Origin: Thozetella sp. PMI_491
Lineage: Eukaryota; Ascomycota; Sordariomycetes; Chaetosphaeriales; Chaetosphaeriaceae
Assembly: GCA_021432635.1 (NCBI GenBank)
Contig: MU270049.1
Span: forward strand, 122,218-186,217
Length of the DNA: 64,000 nt
Reading direction: 5' to 3'
The notes under the pieces were generated by a model. That model was not told the DNA's origin. It made no database searches and saw only the letters and a list, made by a program, of their open reading frames with translations. The stretch's first letter is position 1; every line of letters begins with the position of its first letter. Positions 23,969 to 35,959 of this stretch are shown here, piece by piece. Both the position numbers and the translations under genes were made by a program.

Positions 23969-25538
23969 CTTGGCGGGAATGGTTCTTTGCTTCTAGCGAA
24001 GTTTGGCTATTCGGGGAGGGCGGTGGGAGTGCTACGAGCTTGCGTGGGTTGTCTTGGGAAGCTTTGCAGTGTGGACCGCGTGGGGAGGAGGCGTTGCAGC
24101 AGCGGGTGACCTACGGATATGTGGCACTGCTTACGTACTGCCTATGGATATTCGAGAAAGAGCAAGTGCACTCCTCAATGGGCGCGTAGCCAAAGGGATC
24201 TACCCGCCTCTTTGCAGATCCCCAGCGGGGCACCCGAGTTTCCCATTTCTCGACGGAGCATCCTGGACACCGTGTCTCACGCGCGGCTCCCTCCCTCCGT
24301 TCTGAGACCGCATGTACCTTGTACCATGATACTTGCTCGCCCTCCTCACCGCCCTGTTTGTTGTAAACTTACACGGGAGCCTACACTAGCAATCTTGCAT
24401 TGGGATTCCCGCTCGATAGACAGGACCGACTTGGCATGGCTTGGTTCATTTAGTCGCTCCCCTCGAGCAAGGCGTGGGTCGGTAGCTGTATATCCAAAGC
24501 CGAGGATCTGCATGGAGGACGGCGCCGAAGTAGGCCCAGACGAAATGGGGCAAAGACCTAGGATGGCCCATCGCTTGGCTTCACTTATCCCCATTGGCTG
24601 GTTCGATCCTGCAGTGGCTCTGACGGGCTTGGTAGAAAGGTGTATAGAGTAGAATGTTTGCCGGCGCCTTGGCGCCGGGCAGAAACAAACACAGGCCTGG
24701 GACGTTGCCGGACAAGCAGCACCTAGGGGTCCTCCAAAGCGGTGGTGGCCGCGAGACCAAGGCTTGGAAGGGGGGGAAGCTTATGAACGTGATCGGCTCT
24801 TTACATCTGATTTGGAGGGGTCTTCTTGGCAGTGGCTTGCCAGGCACCATGGGAAAGCGTGGGTTTTGTGTGGTTAATCCCGCGCTCCTTGCTTGGCTGT
24901 CTGGGAAGATGGTGGTACAAAGCCGCAGACAAAGCCTGCAGGCTTCAGTGCAACAGCAACCCTTCCCAATGGCCCTCCTTGGTGAGCTCGATACGAGAAA
25001 TCGAGGATGAGCATCGGGATACCCAATGGCCTCACGAAGGATTCTAAATGAAGAAATTGCTACTGCTACCTACCTCTGGGGAGGTGTTAGTGTGGTATTC
25101 AGGTAAGGTAGGTATCTACCCAAGGGACTTTAGGGAATACCGCCCTTCTAAGCCAAGCTCTTCTCTTCTTGTCTTTGACCGCAGATATGGAAAGTGCAAC
25201 TCACCAGTGTGTTTGGTCTTTGCTTCCTTTTTAATCTAGCTACCGACTCCCAGTGACCCGCATTTTATCATGGCCCCCGCCAATTCCTAACCCCCTCCCC
25301 AAAACTTCACCGTCTTCACCTTCGGCTCATTTTCGGCAAAACTTTTCCTCACCACTTACTACCCCGGAGGAGGGCATCACGTGATATCTCTTGTGTTTAC
25401 CACCCCCTTTTCTCTCACCAACGGCTGAGCTTTGCATCCCCCTCCTTCTAGAGCACATTTTGACAGAAGCAGATCTCAGATAATTATTTATTTCATCAGC
25501 AGAAAGGCCGGGAGCTGATTCACCAAGAGACTGTCGTG
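23969..25538. other. Divergent intergenic region, ABM gene / WD40-like gene
   Basis: Promoters of both flanking genes. A 10-bp palindrome with a central CACGTG lies at 25376-25385, and a CT-rich leader precedes 25539. Frames of up to 177 codons around 24100-24650 show no protein-like features. Confidence 0.5.
25376..25385. promoter_or_regulatory. Palindromic E-box ATCACGTGAT
   Basis: Perfect 10-bp palindrome about 155 bp upstream of the start of the WD40-like gene. TCACGTGA is the classical Cbf1/Pho4-type bHLH site; use here is inferred. Confidence 0.4.
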
Positions 25539-27608
25539 ATGGCGGACGCCTTCACGCCGTTGAAGTTGGCCACTGGAGACAGAACTGCACAGTCCATTAC
25601 CCAAAGCAAGTCTCCTTCTGACCAGGATTCCTACGAAAGTTTTCCAGGACAAGATAAATTCAGCGGCGCCAAACCTTCCGAAGAGGCGCATCCCCTCTAT
25701 GGTCAGCAGGCCCTCTGGTATTTCGAAGATGACGACCCTATCATCAAGAATAAATTCTACGCGATGGAGGCTCCCGAGCAGACGAAGCAACTACAAGGGT
25801 ACATCGGATACATTCATGGGCTGATATGGAGTAAGTCACAAAACCACCCTCGTCTCTTGAGATCTTTCCCCCTTTGGGTATCTTTGGGGGAGGGGGAGGA
25901 AGATAGACTACTGACGTGCGTTTAGGCAAGAAACAGTTCCGGTACATGACAAAAACACAGTACATAAAGTCTGTTTCGACGCGCGGCAAGCGACTGCTGA
26001 GGAGCGGGAAGGCGGTGCTGGCCACGGGCGGAGCCCGCGCGATCGAGTCGCAGCGCAACGAGGCCCGCCAGGGCCGCTATGATAAACTTCGTCATATGTA
26101 CCCTTCGTACCAAGGGCAAGAAGCCTCTATACAGGAGAATTTGGTGTATTCCACCACCGATAACATGTTCATGCGCGAGTTGGGCGCGAGTAACACCGAC
26201 TTGCAGGCGGTAAAGTTCGCCCAGGGCCTCATTTGGAAAGGAAAGACTCACTTGCGGGATCCCAATGGCCGTGAAGAGGCCCGCGCCATGCTAGTCATGA
26301 AGACAGGATCTAGAACCCAGACAGTGGCGTATTTAGGTGCGTGCCCACTGGAGAAGAAGGGAAACCAGATCGTCCGAGGGTGCACCAAGACTGACTGAGC
26401 GCTGGTAGGAACCAAGCTCGGCCCAGTTGTTGCGGAGTACCTGGAACCAGACCAAAAGAAAAAGCAAGATTATTCCACCCTTCCTCGTATTACTGCCTCA
26501 AACACCCGCTAACCTTGTCGGTAGCCTCGTCAGCCACGGCACGCAATGGCACTCTCGTGGCTCTTATACGGCCTGCCCCTTCACTGTCTCGTCCATCAGC
26601 TGCATCCATACGCGGGACAAGATTGTCTTAACCAGGGATGAGTGGAATCGCGGAGTCTGCGTCTTGAGCCCGTACATGGATGAGCCAACCGAGACGGAGT
26701 CGGAGGGAACGGAAACAGGAGCACCGTGGCGGTGGGATCTTTCACGTGAGTCCATTCTACCCTCGCATCCGTGACGGGTTTCTAGCATGGCCCAAAGCAG
26801 AGAGAGGCATGCTGACAGAGATACCGGCTTCCACCGTCTAGAATACGCAGGAAGATTCAGCAACTACGTCGTCCCGCCGCACACGCAGTTTGGCGGTCGC
26901 CGCATGCTGGCTAGCGCCCCTGGCCACTCTAGCTCCAGCGCTGCGGCGTCCATTGGTACCACCTTTGGAATGCTGCTCCTCAGCTACGACGACCGCCTGA
27001 TTTCCTTCCGCCCGGATGATCAGGATCGACGTGGAGTCTACTGCGTTGACTTCAAGAAGGGTAGTAGGGACGTCGTGTACGCGGGCACTGACAATGACCT
27101 GCTCTGGCTCCTCGACCTCCGGCAGCGATGGCGTGAGGGCTCGTGGATCAGTACCCCCGGCGGCGTCCGCCGCACCTTCTCCGTCTCGGATCACCAGGTC
27201 TTGGCTGCTTGCTCGGAGGGCATGCACATCTACGACGTCCGCGCTCTGCGCTCCAGTCACCTCAACCCCATGCAGGCGGAGATCCCTGTGGTCGACTTCC
27301 CGGAGTGGTACAACTCAAGCAGCCGGCCCGGCGTGGCTGTCGAGACTGACTACGGTGTCGTGGCTGCCTCTCAGAGCGAGGGATCACCCGTTGGTCTCTA
27401 CTCGCTGAAGACTGGCAAGCCTCTGGCAAGCCCCATGCTCGATGCCTACAGACCCACCCAACGTAGCATCAGCGCCCTGTCCTTCAGTTACCTGTGGAAC
27501 GAGGATAGCCCGAGCCTGATGTTTGGTGACGGATACAGCATTTGTAAGTTCTCGCCTTCTCGGGCACACGACCGTGACGAAGAGGACGACGAGTCTCTCT
27601 GGGAGTAA
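25539..27608 (+). CDS. Unrecognised protein with WD40-like C-terminal half
   Basis: Five exons proposed: 25539-25830, 25926-26336, 26409-26436, 26525-26745, 26851-27608, giving 569 residues. The reading phase closes exactly, but the third and fourth junctions are the least certain (acceptors at 26524 or 26533 both fit). The N-terminal 240 residues are polar and basic (YMTKTQYIKSVSTRGKRLL, SQRNEARQGRYDKLRHMY) and match nothing I know. From about 318 the chain has beta-propeller-like strands: GMLLLSYDDRLISFRP, VYCVDFKKGSRDVVYAGTD, LLWLLDLRQRW, QVLAACSEGMHIYDVRAL, GVVAASQSEGSPVGLYSLKTGKP. The end EEDDESLWE is acidic. A consensus GTAAGT donor at 27544 and an acceptor at 27634 could swap the last 21 residues for a different C-terminus ending at 27735. 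No signal peptide or membrane segment. Confidence 0.65.
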
Positions 27609-28419
27609 GCAATGCGCTTGCCCCACCCTTTTAGGTTCGGATGGACTGCTGCCCAAAGGCGACTTGCGAAACTTGGCACGAGAAGCTCAGGGATATGGCT
27701 TACCTATCATTGGCCAGAAGTGCATCATGAAATAATAATCGACCAGCTAGTAGAGAGGATCCTCATAGGGAAAAAAAAAAGAAAGAGTCTCTCGCAAAGT
27801 GCAGTTCTCACGGGCTGCTTTGAGGACAACAGCAGGAGGTGGACGCAAGATTGCTCATGCACCATTTTGCTCCTCTTGCTCTCCTCCAAGGCAGCATACC
27901 TCCATGTATAGTAGCAAAAGGCACTGTAAGATCTCCCTAGATGCGGGATGTAGCCTTCCATCGTTATATTTCGTCCTTGTCTGGCTAGTAGGACCTCTCG
28001 ATATGTGCCACTGTGTTATTTAATCGCCTTGCCGCCCTTACCAACCGGGTTTGAACATGCTACAAGCGATGCCCCATGAAGCATCGCCACGCAGAGGTTA
28101 GGCAGAGAAATATGCCCACAAGTCTGGCTTAATGGGAGATCTTGGCTTTTTTTTTGGTGATACTAGCAGTCGCCTGCCTCTTCCTCTTTCTAAGGGTATT
28201 GACCTGCTCCTCTCACCCGCCCACCCCCATACACAAGCCGTTGCGCCGTGAATCAAGAGTAACGGGTCGCGTCCATACCCTTCGCCGTCTATCTTTCCCT
28301 CCTTTCTCTCTTTTTTAGATACGCAGCGGTATATATATATATGCGTGTGTATGTCCCTCCGCCAATAGCTGTATATCACACAAAAAAAACATCAGACATG
28401 AGCAGGATGAAGCATATAA
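27609..28419. other. Convergent intergenic region
   Basis: 3' flanks of the WD40-like gene and the bZIP gene. It contains a possible alternative last exon of the former (27635-27735). No other gene seen. Confidence 0.5.
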
Positions 28420-30695
28420 TCATGTGGCTCCCGCCTGCGCTGCCGAGCTGCCGAGCTGAGGGTCGCTCTTCAAGGTGTATGTACCAGCTAGCTCAGGGAA
28501 GGCCTGGTGGAAGCTATCTCCCAGGCTCCAGTTCTCTATTCTCCTTAGATGCCTCTCGAAGACCGGGTTGATCGTGACATCGTCGCTGTCGGGGTTCTGC
28601 AGCACCGTGTCTGTGTCCTCGTACGGCCAGTTGACACTTAGTGTGGAGGTAAAAGGGATGAAAAAGTTGCTGAACGGGAAGCGGCCCTGCGTGTCCGCGC
28701 CATATTTGTCTATGAGAGTCTCGCGCATGGCCGGGAACGGTATGTGGTCGACCCAGGCCGGATGCGGGCGGATCAGCTGTGCTGGGAGGGGGCGGAAGCT
28801 TCCGGGCAAGCGATCGTAATTCTCGCGGGTGGGGTGGATTTGCCAACGCATAAGCAGAAACATCAAATACAAGACGGCGATGCGTTCCGGTAGGCTTGAC
28901 AGATCCGGGAACGTTGCCAGGATGTCGGTAAACACTTTGGACAAGGGATGCGCGAACCGGCTTCTGGCCGGGTTGAGGAGAGACGAGACAGACTAGGTCG
29001 ACAAAACATTCGACGTCAGCAAGTACGAAAACTTAACAGGAACTGACACACGATGAGAGATTCGTGTTGCCGAATAGGGAGCTCGAATCCCCGATCGGGA
29101 GCTGACACGTGCTTGTGGTGGGAATATCGAAGTCGGAAATACTAACGGGGTAGCGAGGGCCGACGATCTCTTGTGGCGAGTGGCCTTCGGCGGCGCGTTG
29201 GCGGCGCTCGTTGAGAAAGTCGAGCATGAGACTATCTAGAGGGCAGGTCGGCGGGCAGTTCTGGATCGGAGTTGACCATTCTTCCGTGCCACCGCTGGAG
29301 CTGCCCTCGGCCGAGCCGGCCACCAATGGCTCGATGGGATAGTCCATTCTGGGACCGTTCTGCTGGCTCGAAGTATACTGGGGCGGCTGGCCAGGGACCG
29401 GCATGGCAGATGCCGTCCAGTCGTGCTTCATGGGCATATGGCGGAACTGTGGCGAGTTCTGGGCGCCGTTAACGCCGCTTTGGATCCTCGCGATCCGTTG
29501 GTTGGGGTCTAGTAGAAAGCCAAGTCCCAACTTCTCCGCACCCATGTCGAGCCCGTGGACGAGGTCCTGCCGCTGTTGGCCCAGCATCTTGGAATGTGCG
29601 AACGCTTGCGCCTGCGCCTGCCCCGCATGCGCCATTTCTCCCTGCCACTGCTGCTGCTGCTGCTGTTGGCTGTGAGGCCCGACCACCGATGTGGGGGAGG
29701 CGGCACTCGTTGGGGTCGAAACATTGTTCAAGGAAGGCGGCGCATTATGGTCTGGCTGGACTGGTACATAGGACTGATTGGGAGAGGGGTAGACTGGCGG
29801 TTGATTGTGGTCTAGATCATCATGTATATTTAGCCCCTGCGCACTGGAACAAGCTCATTTGCTCCACGTCTTTGTGTCTCCCGTATTTGGGTCAAATTTC
29901 ATAATGATCAAGACGTGCGCATGCGAAGGGTATCATTAAAGGGAAACCAAACAAGAAAACAACAGTACAAATGCTATTCAATTACAAGCTTCCCCCGAAG
30001 CCGGGCACGAACAGATGAGCAAGTCCAACCACATCGGAGAGAAGACACGGGTTGAGCTCACCTGAAGGGCGGGCCAAGAGGGGTTGAATCATAGCGACGA
30101 TGGATGCGAGGACCCTCTTGATGTCGGCGTTCTCGGCCTCAACGGCGTCCTTGAGCCGTAGAGCCGCCTGGAGCTCTTGATACGGCTGCTGAGATTCAAG
30201 CTCACGGATCCTCCTCTCGTATTCTTGGTTCTTAGCCTTCTGCCGCTCTCGGATGGCTCGCTGGGCTTCACGGTCTGGCCACAATCTTCGGCGTTAGTAT
30301 ATTTCGTTTCGGCAATGGCAGTGAAGGGGGAACGGGGAACGGGGAAGTAACGATGGATTAAAGCTCCAGAGGAATGCGAGGCACCTTTCCTTGACCCACG
30401 GCGAATGGGTGTGGGAATGCGAAGACACGATGAAGCGAGAGGAGAGCATTACTAACCATTCGCTCTCTTCTTCGCCAGCTGTTCTGGAGTTAGATTGGCC
30501 ACACCACGAGAACCCGGGCCCGTCTTTCTCTTTTTATTCGGAGCGCCGGTCGCCGCGCCGTCGAGATCATCGCTATGTCTTCGCTGTCCGATGTGGCCGT
30601 TGTGGGACGAATCGGTCGGGCTGGGGGCATGGGTGTCGCTGGGAAGCTGATGGTACGCCATGCTCTCGACACCCGGCTCCCGCTTGGTCGTGTGG

Positions 30696-30726
<31 letters not shown>

Positions 30727-30874
30727 AGAGACTCCGCTTCCGGCTTGACGGGAATTCGGACGCGTTGGAGCTCGCGTTCGACCTGGACTGGGGCTGAGAC
30801 TGGCCAAGGGAGGACGGCCGCGGGGGCGATGGCTGCTGGCCCCCTACACCGGAGGCGGGCGAGGAGGCCGCCAT
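28420..30874 (-). CDS. bZIP transcription factor with DUF3425 domain
   Basis: Four exons on the minus strand: 30874-30457, 30274-30062, 29811-29048, 28992-28420, giving 655 residues. The N-terminus is Ser/Pro-rich with ten consecutive Asp and a basic PNKKRKTG nuclear-localisation patch. The basic region KRANDREAQRAIRERQK and a following coiled coil (EYERRIRELESQQPYQELQAAL...) form the bZIP. The middle is Gln-rich with a run of seven Q. The C-terminal 190 residues (VFTDILATFPDLSSLPERIAVLYLMFLLMRWQIHPT... VDHIPFPAMRETLI) are the DUF3425 domain found beside fungal bZIPs. It is a nuclear regulator with unknown targets. The position of the invariant bZIP Asn is Asp here, as in other members of this fungal subclass as I recall them. 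The Asn/Asp codons straddle intron 1. Confidence 0.9.
30695..30724 (-). repeat. GAC/GAT trinucleotide tract coding for ten Asp
   Basis: Ten Asp codons in a row (plus strand gtc with one atc) in exon 1 of the bZIP gene. Confidence 0.9.
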
Positions 30875-32580
30875 CACGGCGTGTGCTGGTGTCCTGTCGT
30901 CGGGGGTGGAAGACGCGCGAGAACCCCCGTGATTTGTGCTGGTGCTGCCGTTGCCCTGTTTTCGGCGGCAACAGGCTTCGGGGTCTTTTTTTTTTCCTGC
31001 TCTTTCGAAACCCCCCCCTCCAAACGATCACGCCGATCCTGGTCGCGACACCCTGGTCGACCTTGTCCTGCTAAAGTGGTGCTGGGTGGGTGCGCGTTGT
31101 GGAGGACGGGACTATTCAGGACGAATTGACGGGCGGCTGCAGCTGGGGTAGTACCCGAGTCGTGCAGGCATGCTTGGGGTAAGATGCACACTTACTCGTG
31201 TTTGTGCCGCACGCACCTGCCGCCACCAAACAGCACTAAATAGCACCTTGGGGGAAGGAGGGCAAAGGGGCTTGGCAAGGCAAGCCAAGGCAAGTGGCTA
31301 ATGCAGCTTGGACGGAGGACCCCTTGGACGCCTCTACTGGTGCTCCGGTCCAGAAGTCCAGAGCAGAAGCTCTAATGTCTCCACGGCTCGCCGGCGCCGA
31401 CAAATTATATGCAAAAGCCATCAAAGAACTGAGTTTGCCTGCCACGGGCCCACTCGATATCCTGGCTCACGCTCAATGTCTCAGGCGCGAGGGGCAGACC
31501 AGAGCTCCATCGTGGGTAGCGCACCCTTAGTCGGTCCGAGAGCCCGAAGAGCCCGAGTTCAACCTCGTCCGTCAAAGGAATCCGCAATGGGTGTGGTGGC
31601 CACCGTAGGAGCGGAGCGGCCCCAAGTACGGTAGAGCTCGGGGGCCTCGTCCGAATCGATCAACGACGACATGGTGGCTTCTCTCAACCCCCGCTCAACC
31701 CCCTCCTGTGCTGCGTTGCTGCCTCCTAGGCTCGGTGGGGTGCCCTTGTACCTACCTTACCTCCACGCTCGCTCCATCCGAATACAGCTACATGTACTAA
31801 GCAATACATTTTTTTTTTTGGTTGTATGCCAGACTGTCGGGTCCCCTGGCTGCTCCCCCGCTTTGTCAACGTAGCCCCCAAACCGACTGATTCGACTCAA
31901 GAGGAGGGTGTTGGTCGTGGCGGCATGACCGGACAGGACAGCGCAAGAACCGAGGCTGCTCCTCCGGCAGCCCTCGCTTGGGGCTGTCCGGGGCCGTGTT
32001 GCCCCAGAAGCTCGATAAGAATGGAAAGGCACGGTATTAGTCTTGAGACAGTCTAGACTCTGCCAGGACGCTGCACGCGGAATGATCGTCTCTCGCTTGG
32101 GACCCTCTATCTCATATGCCATGCCGTCTGTACTACCTATGCCCGCTCGTGCCCCGTCACTTTCTCCACAGTCACCAGGCGAGCCAGTCCAGATCCGGGG
32201 CTTCTCCTTTCAATCTGACAGCCGACCATGACGTGCGGCCTCTGGGCCTCCCCCCCCTCTCCTCCCATCCTAGCCTCAATTTTTGCTTTGGACCAGAGAG
32301 CGTGGGACCCCTCCCGGCCCGCGGAGAGACCCGGGGCGATCGGAAACAGAGTTTGCGAGATCAGGGGTGTGAGGCCCACGAGGCTATGTCTACTACGGAT
32401 AACGCCCCTTCTGTCTTCGTGCTAGAGCAACTGTTTTTGGCTTCCTACTAGTACACATCAGGCCCGGCTCTAAAGCTTGCCCCTCCCCTCCGCCGTCCCC
32501 TGTTGTCGCCCCGCATCATCCATGGGTTTCGATCGACGGCTCTTTGTCCTGCCATGGCAACACCTGCCGCCTGTCCTTTC
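30875..32580. other. Intergenic, NIC96 3' end to bZIP promoter
   Basis: 1.7 kb containing the bZIP promoter and the NIC96 3' UTR. No gene recognised. Both flanking genes are on the minus strand. Confidence 0.55.
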
Positions 32581-35500
32581 CTAATCCGCTGATGCCCTAG
32601 CCAGAGCTTCGTGTAAGTGCGGCGGGAAGCGGTACCGAAGCTGGCTGGTGTACGTCGTCAGGTCCACACTGACCTGCTTGAGCTCATTGATCATCTGGCG
32701 GGCCGTCGTCTCGTTTCCGGTAAACTGCCCATTCAGTAGACGCTCGCGTTGCTGCGTGCAGCAGATGACGGTCCACATGAGCAAGTTGGGCACATTGATG
32801 GCTACGGGCTGGGCTAAGCTGGAGAACTTGGCCGCATAGGCGCGGATGGCGCTGGGATCACCGTATGCGTCGAGCGGCAGGATGTCAAGGGCCTTGATCT
32901 CCTGTTGGGCCGGCTAGTTAGCAGATGCTCAACAAATACACGCACACACACACACATGTCCAACACGTCACGCTCATGATTGCCCCCATAGGTGCACAAA
33001 GACTTACATCTAAGCACTGGGGCCACAGTTTTGCCTCCACGTGCGTCTTGATCTGGCTCATCTGGAGCAACACATTGCAGGCCACGCGATTGGCGTCTCG
33101 GATCTTCTGCCAGAACATGTGGTCGCGCTCATACATGGTCATCATAGTCTTCGCTAGCTCGATCGGATCGTCGATGGCGGCGAGGCTAAGGCTGCTTCCA
33201 GGTTCGGCCTGGGCCTGTGCACCCTCCACGCGTGGCTTGACTGGCAGGAGGCGCATGGGGTCCTCCCCGATCTCAAGCGAAATGGCTTCGCTAAGCGCCC
33301 GGCTCACGATAGAGACAACGGTGTCGTAGTCTCCCGCTAGGTGGTAGAGCAGCACGGCGTCCGTCGTACGGCCGTTGTCGTCCGCGAAGCTAGCAGCCTG
33401 CAAGGTGATGGCCTTGATGAAGTCCTGCTCCTGAGACAGCGCGATGAGGGAACCGCGCTCCTCAATGAGCCCCTTGATTCTCTGACCATCGGGTCTGATA
33501 TCACCGATGAGTTTGCTGAACTCACGGGTCTCCAGCACGAGTTCTCGTAACGCCTCGTGGCACAGGGCTGCATGCTGCTGGCCGTTCGCCTCGTCTGCGT
33601 TTAGGCAGATGAGAACAAGATAGTCCACGGCGGCAGCCACGTTCGCGGCGCGGAAGTCTCGGGTATAATACCCGAGCATCCTGCCGAAGTTGATCTGTGG
33701 CAGCTCCCGTGTATTGTGCGAGAACAGCTCGTTGCCCGATGTCAAAGCATCCGCGGCCCGGAGTAGACCGTAGTACTCAAGTCCGATGGCAAAATGGACG
33801 GCGTCGACATAGGCGAAGGGGTAGAGGTAGGCAATTGCCTGCTCGAACATGCCCGAGAGAATCTGGAGGTAAAAGAACATGCCAAAGTTCCCATTGTTAT
33901 CATCCGCTGCATTCTTGGGGAAGTGCTTCAGCCCGATCTCTCGTATGCTGGCTTGCAGCTCAGCCAGCCCGTAAGTCTCATTGGCGATCTCGGCGGACCG
34001 GTCGCCCTCCCGGGCGAGGTTGAACTGCAACCATATCCAGTCGTTGACGTCGGTCTGCAAGCCTTCCAGGCTGCGGTTACCAAGATCGCAGCGTCCAATG
34101 ATCTTGTAGCACGCCATCCGGAAAGGATCGATCGAGTTCTCTGGTGCATTGCGGCTTCGTTGATTGTACTCGGCATTGATATGGTCTTGCATCTGTCGCT
34201 TCAACCTTCGGTCGCCGCTCGACCCGTAGCTGTTGATGTAGCCCGTGAAGGTGCGGTCGATGCTACGGAAGTGGTTCTGATTGTTGTTGACATACATCAC
34301 AGCCTCGTCCACGAAGCCAGCCCGTAGAAGGTAGAAGACAACCGCCCACACATACTCGCCTTTGACATCTTGGAGTTCCGTATTGTCAGGGACGAGCGTC
34401 TTGCGCGCAATGCGGATCCGAATGTATGCCTTGATCTTGCTGACCACATCAGGAAGGCCCCCAAGGTTGGCATCCTGCGGGTACTTGGCAATCAGGCTGT
34501 TTATCTCCTTGAAAAATTGCTTCTCAAGATACCGGTTGGCACCCTTGAGGATCTGCTTTCGCATGTTGGTAGCGCTGTCTGATAGGGTGGCGGGCTCGAG
34601 GTACATCTTCGCGAACTGTCGTGGCCGGGGGTGCTCGCCATCCTCGGGTAGCTCGCCAACGATCTCCATCATGGCCCGATATGCCTCCACGAGATGAGGT
34701 GCGTGGCGGTCGCCAGACTTGTCCTCCAGCTCCGCCAGGTCGCGAAAGAGGTAGAGGGGCTGGCCAGTCTGACGAGAATCGTTCAGGTCGCGGATCTTGT
34801 CGGCGAGCTTGGCCTGCTTCTCACGGCGGAAACGATCGTCCATCGAAGCGACACCATCCACAGCGCCCGTCTTGCTCTTCCCCGCCTCAACGTCAGTGAA
34901 CTCGGGCGCGTGGGCGCCGATCCTGCTCGGCGTACCGATGACTGACTTCTGTAGGCCGGATCGGCCAAATGCGCTTGCTTTCTGTGTAGAACGGCCTGGA
35001 GTCTGCTGCGCAGACTTCCGGCGGGAGCGGCCGAATCCGCCCTGGGAGCTTTTGTCCGCAAGGGCGGATCCGTCTCTGTCATCTCGGGGTTTGATGCCGA
35101 AGTGTTGGTAGATGCGCTTTCGTTGAGCCTCCCATTCCATTGTAACGTTGTCCTCTAGGAAAGCCTCAAAGTCCCGCGTCGATCGCTCCAGTCCATCAGC
35201 AATCATACTGAGGGTCGTCTTGGTTTGTAGGTTCTGCAAGTACGTCTCGACGTCTAGTTCACCGCTGGGCCCTTGGGGCCTCTCAGTGCGCCCTTGGACG
35301 CCGAATGCACCGAGATCCTTCACCGCAGCTCCGGGGTCAACGCCGGAAGCTGCCAAGAGGTAGTGTGCTTTCCCATCGAGCGGTCGGTCGGCCTTTCCTG
35401 GACCGAGCTTCCTCAGCCGCTGGCGGAGGTCGCCCAAGCCCAACTGTAAGCTGGGGAGTTCCCCGAGCGGTGTCTCTCCCTCAGCGGTCTTCTTGTTTCT

Positions 35501-35959
35501 CGCGAGAAGGCTGTCGAAATACGCACCGGTCGGTCGGCTCGTGGGTTGCTGAGAATGGCTCTGGCCGCCTGACAGGTTGGTAGACGCAAACAAGGAAGCT
35601 CCCGGCGGCGCGGACGTAGCACCAGATGCAGAGGTTGTGGATTGTGCCATCGCCGCCTGAGTAGTAGTAGGGGCTCCGAAGAGCGAGGGCTTAGGTTGTT
35701 GCTGGGCGAGAGCAGAGCCGCCGAAGCCAGTGCCCGCTGGAGGTGGCTGAGGTTGGGCTGTCGTCGATAGGCCGGCACCAAGACCGCCACCTAGCTGTCC
35801 AAATGGCTTGGGAGCAGTTTGATTGCCACCTCCAAAGAGGCTCGACCCTGGGGTTGGATTCTGTGTGGTACTGGCGCCAAACAAACTGGAGCCTGCGAAT
35901 GTTGACCCCGTCGTTTGCGCCGTCGCGGTCGGGTTCAAGGACTGGCCGAAAAGGGACAT
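32581..35959 (-). CDS. nic96: Nucleoporin NIC96 (Nup93 family)
   Basis: Two exons on the minus strand: 35959-33008 and 32901-32581, giving 1090 residues. It is a linker scaffold of the nuclear-pore inner ring. Residues 1-100 contain six FG dipeptides (SLFGQ, SLFGA, SLFGG, KPFGQ, TGFGG, SLFGA). Two short helices follow: AYFDSLLARNKK at about 146-157 and LPSLQLGLGDLRQRLRKLG at about 168-186. By comparison with the Chaetomium protein these should bind the Nsp1 channel trimer and Nup192/Nup188. A coiled-coil segment and the long alpha-solenoid of the Nic96 domain fill the rest (for example YVWAVVFYLLRAGFVDEAVMYV, FGMFFYLQILSGMFEQAIAYLYP). The single intron carries a CA repeat. The family call is firm. 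Confidence 0.95.
32943..32955. repeat. CA microsatellite in the NIC96 intron
   Basis: Short (ca)n run within the 106-bp intron; polymorphism is likely. Confidence 0.8.

Noticed and set aside
24119-24652. 177-codon plus-strand frame upstream of the WD40-like gene
   Set aside because: No protein-like features; lies in the promoter region between divergent genes.
26787-27608. Separate 273-codon gene starting at 26787
   Set aside because: The upstream exons join it in phase through well-formed introns, and the ATG at 26787 lies inside the proposed last intron, so a single five-exon gene is preferred.
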